Source: Nitrosospira briensis C-128
GTDB lineage: Bacteria > Pseudomonadota > Gammaproteobacteria > Burkholderiales > Nitrosomonadaceae
Assembly: GCF_000619905.2 (NCBI RefSeq)
Contig: NZ_CP012371.1
Location: 2,666,001-2,730,000 of the forward strand
Length of the DNA stretch: 64,000 bases
Reading direction: 5' to 3'
Positions 21,904 to 29,202 of the stretch are shown one piece after another (positions within the stretch are counted from its first letter, which is position 1; each line of letters starts with the position of its first letter). The position numbers and the translations under genes are program-made. The notes under the pieces are model-generated. The model ran no database searches. It was not told where the DNA came from and saw only the letters and a program-made list of their open reading frames with translations.

Positions 21904-23777
21904 TCCAGCAATTCATCAACTCGCCGGATCTCGCCCACCAGGCAGTGCTGCCCCTGGATAAGATCGAGCGTTCTATCACTAATCCCCGCAAGCGGTTCGA
22001 GGGGAGCATGATCACCGAGCTCGCGGCCAGTATTGGAAAGGTCGGCGTGCTGCAACCGATCCTCGTCCGGCCCCACCCGGTCCGCGATGACAAATACGAA
22101 ATCGTTGCCGGCGAGTGCCGCTACCGTGGGGCGATGATGGCCGGGCTTGAAACCATCCCCGCTATCATCCGCGACCTCACAGACTTGGAAGCGCTCGAGC
22201 TGCAAGTGCTGGAAAACCTGCATCGCAACGACCTGCATCCGTTGGAAGAAGCCGAAGGCTTCCAGCAGCTGCTTGACGCCAACGGCTACACAGTTGAGAT
22301 CCTGGCAAGCAAACTCGGCAAAAGCAAAGCGACAGTCTATGCCAGCCTCAAGCTGTGCGCGCTGTGCCCGGCCGGCCGCGAGGCTTTCTACGACGGCAAG
22401 CTGACTGCCAGCACTGCGCTGCTCGTTGCGAGGATCCCTGGCGCAAAGCTGCAGGCGACTGCCCTCAAGGAAATTACCAAGCCCGGCTATAGCAATGCCC
22501 TCCCGTCCTATCGGGATGCCGTGAATATGATTCGCACCCGATACACGCTGGATCTCGAGCGCGCCATCTTCGACATCGACGATGCTAACCTGGTCGAAGC
22601 GGCTGGCGACTGTCAATCGTGCGAAAAACGCTCCGGCAATTGCCGTGAAATCTATTCGGACATTGTTAGTGCAGACGTCTGCACGGATCCGGATTGCTAC
22701 GCCGAAAAGCGCCAGGCGCACATCGACCGGTTGCGGCAGGACCCCAACACCATCACGGGTGACGCCGCGAGAGAAATCATACCCACCGGCGAGTATTACA
22801 TCGAAGACGAGAACTTTGCTCACCGCCACGACTACCGTGTCAGAGAGATTGCAGCCCTCCTGGGCGACGATCTACCCACCCGCACGCTCCTGCTCAAGGA
22901 CACCCCGGCTACGCTGGTAGACCTCGCTGCGGCACAGCAGCTCATCAAGGAAAGAGGGCTTGAAATCCCCGCCGAAGATGATACCCCGGCACGTTTAAGC
23001 CCGTATCAGATCGAGCAGCGAGCTCGTGAGCTGATTCAAAAGGTCGAAGTCGAGCGCCGCATGCGCCTGTTCGCAGCCCTCCATCAACGGCTGGGTGATG
23101 CTGCAGTGCGTGAAAAAGCCCTCATAGTCGTAATCCCGATGATGATTACCGCATTCTGGGATCAGCTTCCCCTGACCGAAACAGAAAGGCTTTTTGCTGC
23201 TCGCGGAGAAGAGGATTGGCTATCGAATAACGATGAGAAAGGCACCCTGTATGAAGAGGCTTTCCGTGACAAGAGCCCCAGGGAGCTATCCCAGCTCTTG
23301 CTGGAATTGTTCGCCGCAAACGCCGATAACTATGTACTAGATGTCCCACGGTGCTATGGATCTGATAACGAAATCAACTACGCGCCCAATAATTTCTACA
23401 CCATCCTGCGCGCAGTTGGCATCGATCCGGACGCACCGCTAACCCCCGAAACCGACGAAACGCCTACCGACCCCACGCCTACCGACCCCACGTCGGCTGC
23501 GCATGCGGCGGAAGAGATCGCGCGCGAGGAAAACCCGGCGGACGAAACGCAGCCCGGCGCGCAGCCCGCTGCGCAGGCGGACGAACCAGCGGCCGAAGCG
23601 CAACCCGAGGCAACCCCAATCGAGGCGGCGGAATCCGCTGCGCAGGCGGACGAACCAGCGGCCGAAACGCAACCCGATGCAACCCCAATCCAGGCGGCGG
23701 AAAAGCCCGCCGCGAAAAAGCGTGGACGGCCTAGAAAACAGCCCGTTGAAACCCCCGTTGCGGCGGTGGCGCCATGA
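21900..23777 (+). CDS. ParB/RepB-like DNA-binding protein with AT-hook tail
   Basis: A 625-residue protein. Residues ~15-115 are a ParB N-terminal nuclease/CTPase-like domain ('DKIERSITNPRKRFEGSMITELAASIGKVGVLQPILVRPHP', 'YEIVAGECRYRGAMMAG', 'LQVLENLHRNDLHPLEEAEGFQQLLD'). Residues ~120-180 are a KorB-type helix-turn-helix ('ILASKLGKSKATVYASLKLCALCP'). A cysteine-rich segment (~238-275, 'GDCQSCEKRSGNCREIYSDI...DVCTDPDCYAEK') could bind zinc. The last ~100 residues are Ala/Pro/Glu-rich with a 23-residue tandem repeat and end KKRGRPRKQP, an AT-hook. Phage ParB-like proteins may act in replication, transcription or partition; the role here is open. The 16-bp palindrome lies within its coding sequence. 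Confidence 0.8.
   Translation: MIQQFINSPDLAHQAVLPLDKIERSITNPRKRFEGSMITELAASIGKVGVLQPILVRPHPVRDDKYEIVAGECRYRGAMMAGLETIPAIIRDLTDLEALELQVLENLHRNDLHPLEEAEGFQQLLDANGYTVEILASKLGKSKATVYASLKLCALCPAGREAFYDGKLTASTALLVARIPGAKLQATALKEITKPGYSNALPSYRDAVNMIRTRYTLDLERAIFDIDDANLVEAAGDCQSCEKRSGNCREIYSDIVSADVCTDPDCYAEKRQAHIDRLRQDPNTITGDAAREIIPTGEYYIEDENFAHRHDYRVREIAALLGDDLPTRTLLLKDTPATLVDLAAAQQLIKERGLEIPAEDDTPARLSPYQIEQRARELIQKVEVERRMRLFAALHQRLGDAAVREKALIVVIPMMITAFWDQLPLTETERLFAARGEEDWLSNNDEKGTLYEEAFRDKSPRELSQLLLELFAANADNYVLDVPRCYGSDNEINYAPNNFYTILRAVGIDPDAPLTPETDETPTDPTPTDPTSAAHAAEEIAREENPADETQPGAQPAAQADEPAAEAQPEATPIEAAESAAQADEPAAETQPDATPIQAAEKPAAKKRGRPRKQPVETPVAAVAP
22669..22684. repeat. 16-bp perfect palindrome, copy 3 of 3, inside the parB-like gene
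   Basis: GTGCAGACGTCTGCAC falls within codons for VSADVCT in the cysteine-rich segment of the ParB-like protein. Chromosomal parS sites are also 16-bp palindromes and often lie in or near parB, which makes this a candidate cognate site. Confidence 0.75.
23568..23705 (+). repeat. 69-bp tandem repeat, two units, in parB-like gene
   Basis: Units 23568-23636 and 23637-23705 encode two 23-residue repeats starting AAQADEPAAE and containing TPI and EAAE-type text. They form part of an acidic spacer before the AT-hook. Unit sequence differs at only a few positions, suggesting recent duplication. Confidence 0.8.
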
Positions 23778-24352
23778 AAATTATCGGACTTTCCGGCCCC
23801 GCCGGATCCGGCAAAGGCAGCGTGGCCAGAGCGCTGTGCGAAACCCAGGGCTTTGTAGAGCTTGCCTTTGCCGATCCGATAAGAGCTATGGTGGCGGCCG
23901 CGTTTGGGCTTGATGACAGCTATTTCACGGACCGGGCAAAAAAAGAAGCCGTCGTGATCCGAATCGGCAAATCCCCCCGCGAGCTCATGCAAAGCGCCGG
24001 CGACTGGCTGCGCGAACTCGACCCCGACATGCTCCTGATCCTGCTGCAGCCAAGACTTGCCAGGATCCTCAAATCTCCCCCGTCGCTGTACATCACCGGC
24101 ATCGTCATCAGTGACGTCCGCAAAGAAAACGAGGCGCACTACATCCGCGAAATGGGCGATCTCTGGCACATCCACCGCACCACGCTGGCCTACACCGGCT
24201 TGGCCAGCAACACCAGGCTGCACAACACCGAAGCCGGCGTCGAGTGGAAACCCGGCGATGGCCTCATTGCCAACGCTGGCAGCATCGATGACCTGTACGA
24301 CAACGTCAACGCACTCTTTGAGGAGACATCATGCAAAGACAGCACAAACTGA
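23774..24352 (+). CDS. phage deoxynucleoside monophosphate kinase
   Basis: A 192-residue P-loop kinase: Walker A 'GLSGPAGSGKGSVAR' (residues ~5-19), 'VELAFADPIRAMVAAAFGL', 'SPRELMQSAGDWLRELDPDMLL' and 'IVISDVRKENEAHYIREMGDLWHIHR', the arrangement found in T4 gp1-type dNMP kinases. It would phosphorylate dNMPs for phage DNA synthesis in the cytoplasm. It overlaps the ParB-like stop by 4 bases and the following small membrane gene by 22 bases. Confidence 0.78.
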   Translation: MKIIGLSGPAGSGKGSVARALCETQGFVELAFADPIRAMVAAAFGLDDSYFTDRAKKEAVVIRIGKSPRELMQSAGDWLRELDPDMLLILLQPRLARILKSPPSLYITGIVISDVRKENEAHYIREMGDLWHIHRTTLAYTGLASNTRLHNTEAGVEWKPGDGLIANAGSIDDLYDNVNALFEETSCKDSTN

Positions 24353-24606
24353 TCAATCCCGACAATCCTTTTGCCGCATGGGCAATCATGATCATCGCAC
24401 TGATCCTGTTTTTCTCGTTGCTGAGCTGGATCCGTGATCGCGAAATGGATCCGGAAAATTTAATCCGCTGCCCGCGTCCAGGCCCGGGCCAGCAGCTGAT
24501 CGGCCGTGGCCATATGGAAACAGACGGCCAGCCCGGCGAGCTGATGTGTACCTACTCAACTGCGCCCATAGGCCAGCAGGTCACGCTGGCCAGCTCAAAA
24601 CTGTAG
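24331..24606 (+). CDS. small membrane protein
   Basis: A 91-residue protein with one strong transmembrane helix at residues ~15-33 ('FAAWAIMIIALILFFSLLSWI') followed by a soluble part with two cysteines (RCPRPGPG, LMCTYSTAP). GGAGACATC precedes the start. It may be an inner-membrane accessory protein of the operon; it has only one predicted helix and no lysis motif is evident. Confidence 0.55.
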   Translation: MQRQHKLINPDNPFAAWAIMIIALILFFSLLSWIRDREMDPENLIRCPRPGPGQQLIGRGHMETDGQPGELMCTYSTAPIGQQVTLASSKL

Positions 24607-24624
24607 CCTACGGAGAGTGCAATT

Positions 24625-25095
24625 ATGAGCGAATCAACTCAGATAGTCCGGAAGCAAAAGCGCGGCGAACCTCTCCCACCCTACTCGACGGCGCACTTGC
24701 TGATGCATGTGCCTGTAGATGCTCCAGCCTATTTTTCACCCCAACAGTTCGGCGAAAAGAGTCAACTGTTTAACCGAAACCGCCAGCTCATTAAAAAAAT
24801 GCTTGGGCAGTTTGCGACAAACAGGGAGATCGGTGACGCGGTTGGATTACCCGAAAGGTATATAGAAAGGTACTTGTCGTTGTCATATGACATGACTGAT
24901 CTATGCAAAGCCCGGCGCGCAAACACGTGCGTCAAAGCCTCGAGCGCAATATCTCGTCTGTCCAAGGACAGGTTTCGTGAGAAAAAAAACGAGATATTGC
25001 TGGCACTAAAAACAGATGGGATAAAAAAGGTCGCAAAGCAGTTCGGTTTTGCGACCTTGACATTAAAACGCTTTTTGGACGAGGAACCGAAATGA
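24625..25095 (+). CDS. hypothetical phage protein with helix-turn-helix-like C-terminus
   Basis: A 156-residue basic protein. The middle 'LIKKMLGQFATNREIGDAVGLPERYIERYLSLSYDMTDLCKARR' and the C-terminal 'EILLALKTDGIKKVAKQFGFATLTLKRFLDEE' both have helix-turn-helix spacing, so it is probably DNA-binding. A GGAGAGTG site precedes its ATG. Its stop overlaps the next start by 4 bases. No specific family recognised. Confidence 0.6.
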   Translation: MSESTQIVRKQKRGEPLPPYSTAHLLMHVPVDAPAYFSPQQFGEKSQLFNRNRQLIKKMLGQFATNREIGDAVGLPERYIERYLSLSYDMTDLCKARRANTCVKASSAISRLSKDRFREKKNEILLALKTDGIKKVAKQFGFATLTLKRFLDEEPK

Positions 25096-25982
25096 ACAAG
25101 CCAACAACTCAGCACTCATTACGCCGCACATCACCGAAGGGCGGACCCTTCATTGGTCGCTGCGTCCTGTGCGGTCAAGAAAATTTGCAGATCTCGGCAA
25201 TGAACGATCTTTGCCCCAACCCATCGGGTGTTTCTGCGGGTGACGCGCTGGTAGAGGCAATACAGGAGTCTGCCGCCCCGACACCGCCAGACCATGTTAA
25301 TGCCGCCGTAAAAATGGTTGCTCCGCCAGAGGTTGTGATGGAGCTCATCGGTGAGCGCGACAACGCGGAAAATTGGGCGGACAAGTTGGCTAATGCGATA
25401 GCGGACCGCTTGGGTGTAGATATCGGAGAACACAGCAACGCAAATAATCCGTGGCAGGAGGCCCTGGATTACTGCGAAGCGCCGGCGCCAGCGGTTGATC
25501 CGCTACCTATGATCTTGCACTGCCCCTTGTGCCGCACTCAGCACATCGATCAGCCTGAAGAGGGATGGGATAACCCGCCGCACCGTTCGCACAAATGCCA
25601 GTCTTGCGGCTATATCTGGCGCCCCGCTGATGTAGCGACGGTTGGTGTACCAACTATCCAAACCAGGGGTGAACGCGACAGTAAGGCACCGCCAGCGCCA
25701 GAGGTTGAGCCTGCCGCATGGGCTGCGCACGATGCTCAAGATGGATTCATCTTCATCAATGAATTTCGCGATCTGGTCAACGAGCACATCAACGACGCAA
25801 TAGCAGATGGGAACTGCAATTTACCTTGCAGACTAGTCCCGCTCTACGCTCACCCAAAAACAGACGGCCTAATTAAGGCGGCGGAGGAAATATGTGCCTG
25901 GGAAGGTTACACGCTGTTGTGGCCGAAAATTGAAAAACTCCGTGCTGAACTGGATAAGAAATCTCAAAAGTTTGGCGAATGA
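25092..25982 (+). CDS. zinc-finger-rich phage protein, possibly Lar/anti-restriction type
   Basis: A 296-residue mosaic protein. It has CxxC pairs at residues ~25-28 (CVLCGQE) and ~150-180 ('LHCPLCRTQHID', 'HKCQSCGYIWRP'), the latter a rubredoxin-like ribbon seen in Lar-type restriction-alleviation proteins. The C-terminal 'RLVPLYAHPKT...' segment is common in phage proteins of unknown role (the 'PLYA' motif). It may combine several short phage modules. Function is uncertain. Confidence 0.55.
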   Translation: MNKPTTQHSLRRTSPKGGPFIGRCVLCGQENLQISAMNDLCPNPSGVSAGDALVEAIQESAAPTPPDHVNAAVKMVAPPEVVMELIGERDNAENWADKLANAIADRLGVDIGEHSNANNPWQEALDYCEAPAPAVDPLPMILHCPLCRTQHIDQPEEGWDNPPHRSHKCQSCGYIWRPADVATVGVPTIQTRGERDSKAPPAPEVEPAAWAAHDAQDGFIFINEFRDLVNEHINDAIADGNCNLPCRLVPLYAHPKTDGLIKAAEEICAWEGYTLLWPKIEKLRAELDKKSQKFGE

Positions 25983-26245
25983 CAGCCCTCATAATCTTCG
26001 CGGCCACCTTCGTCGTCGTATTCGCCCTGGGCTTCCAGTCGCTCAATGTCAACCAGGGCCACCACAAAGCCGCGTTTATAAACAGTTTGATCATTGGCGC
26101 AAGCAACCTCGTCATCCTCAAAATGATCCCCGCCAGTAGCTCATTGCTGGAGATTGCCGCGTACCTGATGGGCGGCCCATTTGGCATTGTGGCGAGCATG
26201 TGGGTGCATCGGCGCACGCTTGGAAAGAATGGGAGGAAACCCTGA
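25979..26245 (+). CDS. membrane protein, phage holin-like or accessory
   Basis: An 88-residue protein with helices at ~2-21 ('ALIIFAATFVVVFALGFQSL'), ~33-50 ('AFINSLIIGASNLVILKM') and ~58-75 ('LLEIAAYLMGGPFGIVASMWV'), then a basic tail 'HRRTLGKNGRKP'. Three helices and a positive C-terminus resemble small holins, but no endolysin gene is adjacent, so lysis is not supported. The stop overlaps the DUF4224 gene start (TGATG). Confidence 0.55.
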   Translation: MTALIIFAATFVVVFALGFQSLNVNQGHHKAAFINSLIIGASNLVILKMIPASSSLLEIAAYLMGGPFGIVASMWVHRRTLGKNGRKP

Positions 26246-26478
26246 TGTTCTTGACCCCCGAAGAGGTTACAGTGCTGACAGGCATCGCACGCGGCCGCGA
26301 TGGCAAGACACGTGAGCAGCTTCAGGTAGCGCAGCTCCGGGATATGGGGATAGCTTTCCGTGTAAACGCGAAAGGCCGCCCCATAACAACGTGGGCAGCG
26401 GTGAATGGTGTAGAAGAAAAGGTGCCAGCCCCGCTAGTGTGGCAGTCAAATATTCTAAAATTGACAAAAACAGCGTAG
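26245..26478 (+). CDS. DUF4224-type protein next to integrase
   Basis: From ATG at 26245 the 77-residue product begins MFLTPEEVTVLTGIARGRDGKTREQLQVAQLRDMGIAFRVNAKGRPITTWAAV. This is the DUF4224 layout, a short protein regularly encoded immediately before phage tyrosine integrases, probably excisionase-like or an accessory. The integrase begins 9 bases after its stop. Confidence 0.75.
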   Translation: MFLTPEEVTVLTGIARGRDGKTREQLQVAQLRDMGIAFRVNAKGRPITTWAAVNGVEEKVPAPLVWQSNILKLTKTA

Positions 26479-26487
26479 ATTAAACGA

Positions 26488-27537
26488 ATGGGAAGGCGTC
26501 CAACAGTCAACAGCAATTTACCCGCCGGGATGCGTGCCAGGAGGCGAGGGGAGATCACGTATTATTATTACGATACGGGCGGCAAGCCCCGCAAAGAGAT
26601 CGCGCTGGGGACTGACTATCCGATGGCTGTCAAGAAATGGTCTGAGCTGGAGATCAGCGCAAGTCCGCGACATCTGCAGCTGATCACTCTTAAATATGCG
26701 AGCGACCAATATCTGTTGTCCAAAGAATTTACGGCTAAGGCACCGCAGACTCAGGCGGACTACCTAAAGCAGCTCAAGCCCATCATGCAGTTTTTTAACG
26801 ATCCGCCGGCGGCGCTGAGTGCGATCAAACCAGTGAATGTGCAGCAGTACATGAACTGGCGAGGGAAGACAGCCCCGGTCCGCGCAAACCGGGAGCGTGC
26901 GCTGATTTCGGTGATATGGAATTTCTCCAGGCGTACGGGCTTCACGGATCTGCCTAACCCCTGCATTGGTGTTAAGGGTTTCACCGAGGACGGACGGGAC
27001 ATTTATGTTGAGGACATGGTTTTCGAGGCCGTCTGGAACGCTGCAGATATCCCGCTGCGCGATGCGCTGGATCTCGCTTACTTAACCGGCCAACGGCCGG
27101 CCGATGTCCTGAAAATGAGGGAGACCGATATCAGGGAAGGAATGCTGCTGATCGATCAGAACAAGGGCCGCAAGAAGCTACGTATGAATATAACTGGCCA
27201 ACTGGAAGAGCTGCTGCGGCGAATCAGCGAACGCAAGCGGCAGTTCTCGGTGAGAAGCCTGGCGCTGATCTGCAACGAACGGGGAGCGAAGCTGGGCCGT
27301 GACGCGATGCGCTACCGCTTCGATGCGGCCAGGTTAAAAGCGATCAACAGTAATCCTAAACTTGCGAATGCAATTGCCGAGTATCAAGTTCGGGATTTGC
27401 GGGCAAAGGCGGGGACCGACAAGGCTGATACAGGTGACCTGGTACAAGCGCAAAAGCAGCTCGGCCATAGTTCCGTCACGATGACGGAGCATTATGTCCG
27501 CGCAAGGGCAGGCGAGAAAGTGGAACCGACGAAATGA
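26488..27537 (+). CDS. int: tyrosine integrase of the prophage
   Basis: A 349-residue recombinase. The core-binding domain spans ~65-150, with 'VQQYMNWR...RANRERALISVIWNFSRRTGF'. Catalytic residues are R203 ('TGQRPADVLKM'), R305 ('VRDLRAKAGT'), H327 ('QLGHSSVTMTEHYVR') and Y336. The first residue of the His-x-x-Arg box is Arg 302, a variation that also occurs in this integrase subfamily. The gene lies 120 bases before the tRNA 3' fragment where the prophage ends, so it recombines at that attachment site. Confidence 0.93.
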   Translation: MGRRPTVNSNLPAGMRARRRGEITYYYYDTGGKPRKEIALGTDYPMAVKKWSELEISASPRHLQLITLKYASDQYLLSKEFTAKAPQTQADYLKQLKPIMQFFNDPPAALSAIKPVNVQQYMNWRGKTAPVRANRERALISVIWNFSRRTGFTDLPNPCIGVKGFTEDGRDIYVEDMVFEAVWNAADIPLRDALDLAYLTGQRPADVLKMRETDIREGMLLIDQNKGRKKLRMNITGQLEELLRRISERKRQFSVRSLALICNERGAKLGRDAMRYRFDAARLKAINSNPKLANAIAEYQVRDLRAKAGTDKADTGDLVQAQKQLGHSSVTMTEHYVRARAGEKVEPTK

Positions 27538-27658
27538 CCAATTTATGCATTCTGATTTCCGCAAAAACTCGGAAACCTAATAACCATGCGGGGTTATAAA
27601 TCAATTTTTGCGGAAACCAATTTCAACTAAGTTATTGTTTTATCGGAAATATGCTGTA

Positions 27659-27705
27659 GACTCATAATCCCTTGGTCGCTGGTTCGAGTCCAGCCAGACC
27701 CACCA
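27659..27705 (+). other. prophage attachment site (attR): 3' part of a CAU-anticodon tRNA
   Basis: From the anticodon loop CTCATAA onward the sequence is tRNA-like: a TCCCT stem half, variable loop, T arm GCTGG-TTCGAGT-CCAGC, and an acceptor end CAGACCC-ACCA. The bases upstream do not pair with the anticodon stem, so the 5' half is missing. The anticodon is CAU; tRNA-Met and tRNA-Ile2 both fit, with the T-arm text closer to Ile2. The intact tRNA is expected at the left prophage boundary outside the window. Confidence 0.82.
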
Positions 27706-27713
27706 TAAATTGA

Positions 27714-27750
27714 GGAGTATATGCGCGGGCGCGTGTACTCCTTATTTTTT
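27714..27750 (+). terminator. intrinsic terminator after the tRNA end
   Basis: A 12-bp stem GGAGTATATGCG...CGCGTGTACTCC with two G-U pairs is followed by TTATTTTTT. It follows the tRNA 3' end by 8 bases and is probably the tRNA gene's own terminator. Confidence 0.8.
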
Positions 27751-27832
27751 AAAAATGTGTGTGAAAGAATTTCACCTCATGTAAAACATACTTAACTTTT
27801 TGACTGGCTATAGCAGGGTTTGATCGTTAGAA

Positions 27833-28318
27833 TTAACCATATTTCTCGCGCCACGCTTTCTTCCAGGAAGCGTAGTCTGGATGCGCTTCGGCCTGCTGCT
27901 ATTTCTGGTAAAAAATAACCGCACTTTTCGCTTTAGCTGGATCTCCGGTACCTTTCTCCTTCAAAGCGTAGTCCTTGGTCCTGTCATATTTAACGACACC
28001 CTTGAAATTTGCATATCGCCGTGCTCGGGTATATCCCATCTGCAAGAATTTTCTTGCAAGATCAGCGCCAACAAAATCCCGGACTTTTAGGTAGCTTTCA
28101 AACATCTCATAAAGAACCGTGCTGCTGGTAATTGCTATTTCCGGCGTTCTAAACTGCCAGTGGGGAGTTAATTCGCTTTTGTAGGGCTCGCTCAGCACAC
28201 CCTGCTCGCCTTTGCCCACCTTATATTTTTCGGACTCCTTCCGATAATCGATATCTGGTTTCCAGGGATAGCTTTCCTTATCAAAATCCAAATAAGATGG
28301 CTTGCGATGTTTTGTCAC
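27833..28318 (-). pseudogene. DUF4385 protein interrupted by an in-frame TAG
   Basis: The frame begins with GTG at 28318 (VTKHRKPSYLDFDKE...) and has the clear DUF4385 core 'KYKVGKGEQGVLSEPYKSELTPHWQFRTPEIA...DFVGADLARKFLQMGYTRARRYAN'. A TAG at 27899-27901 stops it after 'SAVIFYQK', but the same frame continues for 21 more codons (QQAEAHPDYASWKKAWREKYG) to TAA at 27833. The extension is the expected C-terminus of the family, where a Trp normally follows IFY.K. So a TGG-to-TAG change is likely. The 139-residue truncated product may still fold. Family function unknown. Confidence 0.8.
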
Positions 28319-28374
28319 AATCTCTCTGGAACTCTGGAATTGCCCTGTCTGTACTCGAACTGAAGGATGATCAT

Positions 28375-28689
28375 TCAGACTGGCTTTCGAAATAAGTGGC
28401 GGGCTTCAAGAAGCGGTTTGGGATCGCCGCCCTGGCGTGCAATCCCCGCTGTCTCTCTATACTGCTTTGCCAGCGATTTAGCCTGCCGAGGATACATCGG
28501 TTCCTGCGCCTTTAATCTTTCGTCATTTTCCTTTCGTATCGTCTTACCATTTTTCTCGTTATTAGCTTGTGGAGATGCCTTCTTAGCCTTTTCCTCGACC
28601 TACGCCAAACCTGTGACTCCTTCTGTGGCTGCATGTGTCAAATCCGAAGTTCCGGCGCCAATTGTAATTGTCAAAGACGAAGATAAAGG
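28375..28689 (-). pseudogene. unknown gene remnant with in-frame TAG
   Basis: On the minus strand an open stretch runs LTITIGAGTSDLTHAATEG... up to TAG at 28600-28602, then continues VEEKAKKASPQANNEKNGKT...KQYRETAGIARQGGDPKPLLEARHLFRKPV to TGA at 28375. The charged, coherent composition on both sides suggests one former gene. No start codon with a good ribosome site is seen, and the family is not recognised. Confidence 0.35.
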
Positions 28690-29087
28690 TCAAGTCTTGT
28701 TTCTTGTCAATTGTTGTTGTTTCACAATGCGACTCACCCGGGGGTAAGGTAGTCTGAAAGGATCCCAGATTTCCTTCAGACTGTAACCATCGCTGGCGTA
28801 AGCATCGAGATCGCTTCGCCTCGTCCATGTGCCTCGGCGATCTGGGTCAACAGTTTCGGTGGTCGCTGGGCGGCAGGTATTTCTTGTTGGGAAGCATCTG
28901 AATCGAGAGTGCGCTGCAGGCCCGTCACAAATTCATCAGAACCCAGAAAAATCCGGTTCTTCAATTTCTCCCACGGTCTCGGCTGATTTCGCCCGTCTGC
29001 TACAAAATCTATGTAACGCCATATGGCCTCGCTACGATGCTCGGAAAAGGTATGTTGAAAGACTATCACAGCTATGGCAGATAACAA
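28690..29087 (-). pseudogene. C-terminal remnant of a REP-associated tyrosine transposase (RAYT)
   Basis: The frame from 29087 reads 'IWRYIDFVADGRNQPRPWEKLKNRIFLGSDEFVTGLQ...EIPAAQRPP', text typical of the C-terminal half of Y1-type RAYT transposases. A frameshift near 28806 is followed in another frame by 'AYASDGYSLKEIWDPFRLPYPRVSRIVK', the usual C-terminal helix-turn-helix. The N-terminal catalytic HUH and Tyr parts are missing, so it is inactive. Confidence 0.7.
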
Positions 29088-29202
29088 GACCGGACCCCCA
29101 AATCTCCCTGGTATCAGGAGATGTTGAATTGTGGCCGCCTCTATTTCAAAAAAGCTTTTACCCAGCCCATCTATAAAACTACTTTTTTACAATAGTTTAT
29201 TA

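Noticed and set aside
21816-22829. 337-codon frame opposite the parB-like gene
   Set aside because: It is antisense to a clearly coding ParB domain and shows no recognisable fold; a consequence of GC-rich third positions.
23396-24223. 275-codon frame opposite the parB-like tail and the kinase gene
   Set aside because: Gly/Val/Ser-rich mirror of the Ala/Pro/Glu repeat region; antisense artefact.
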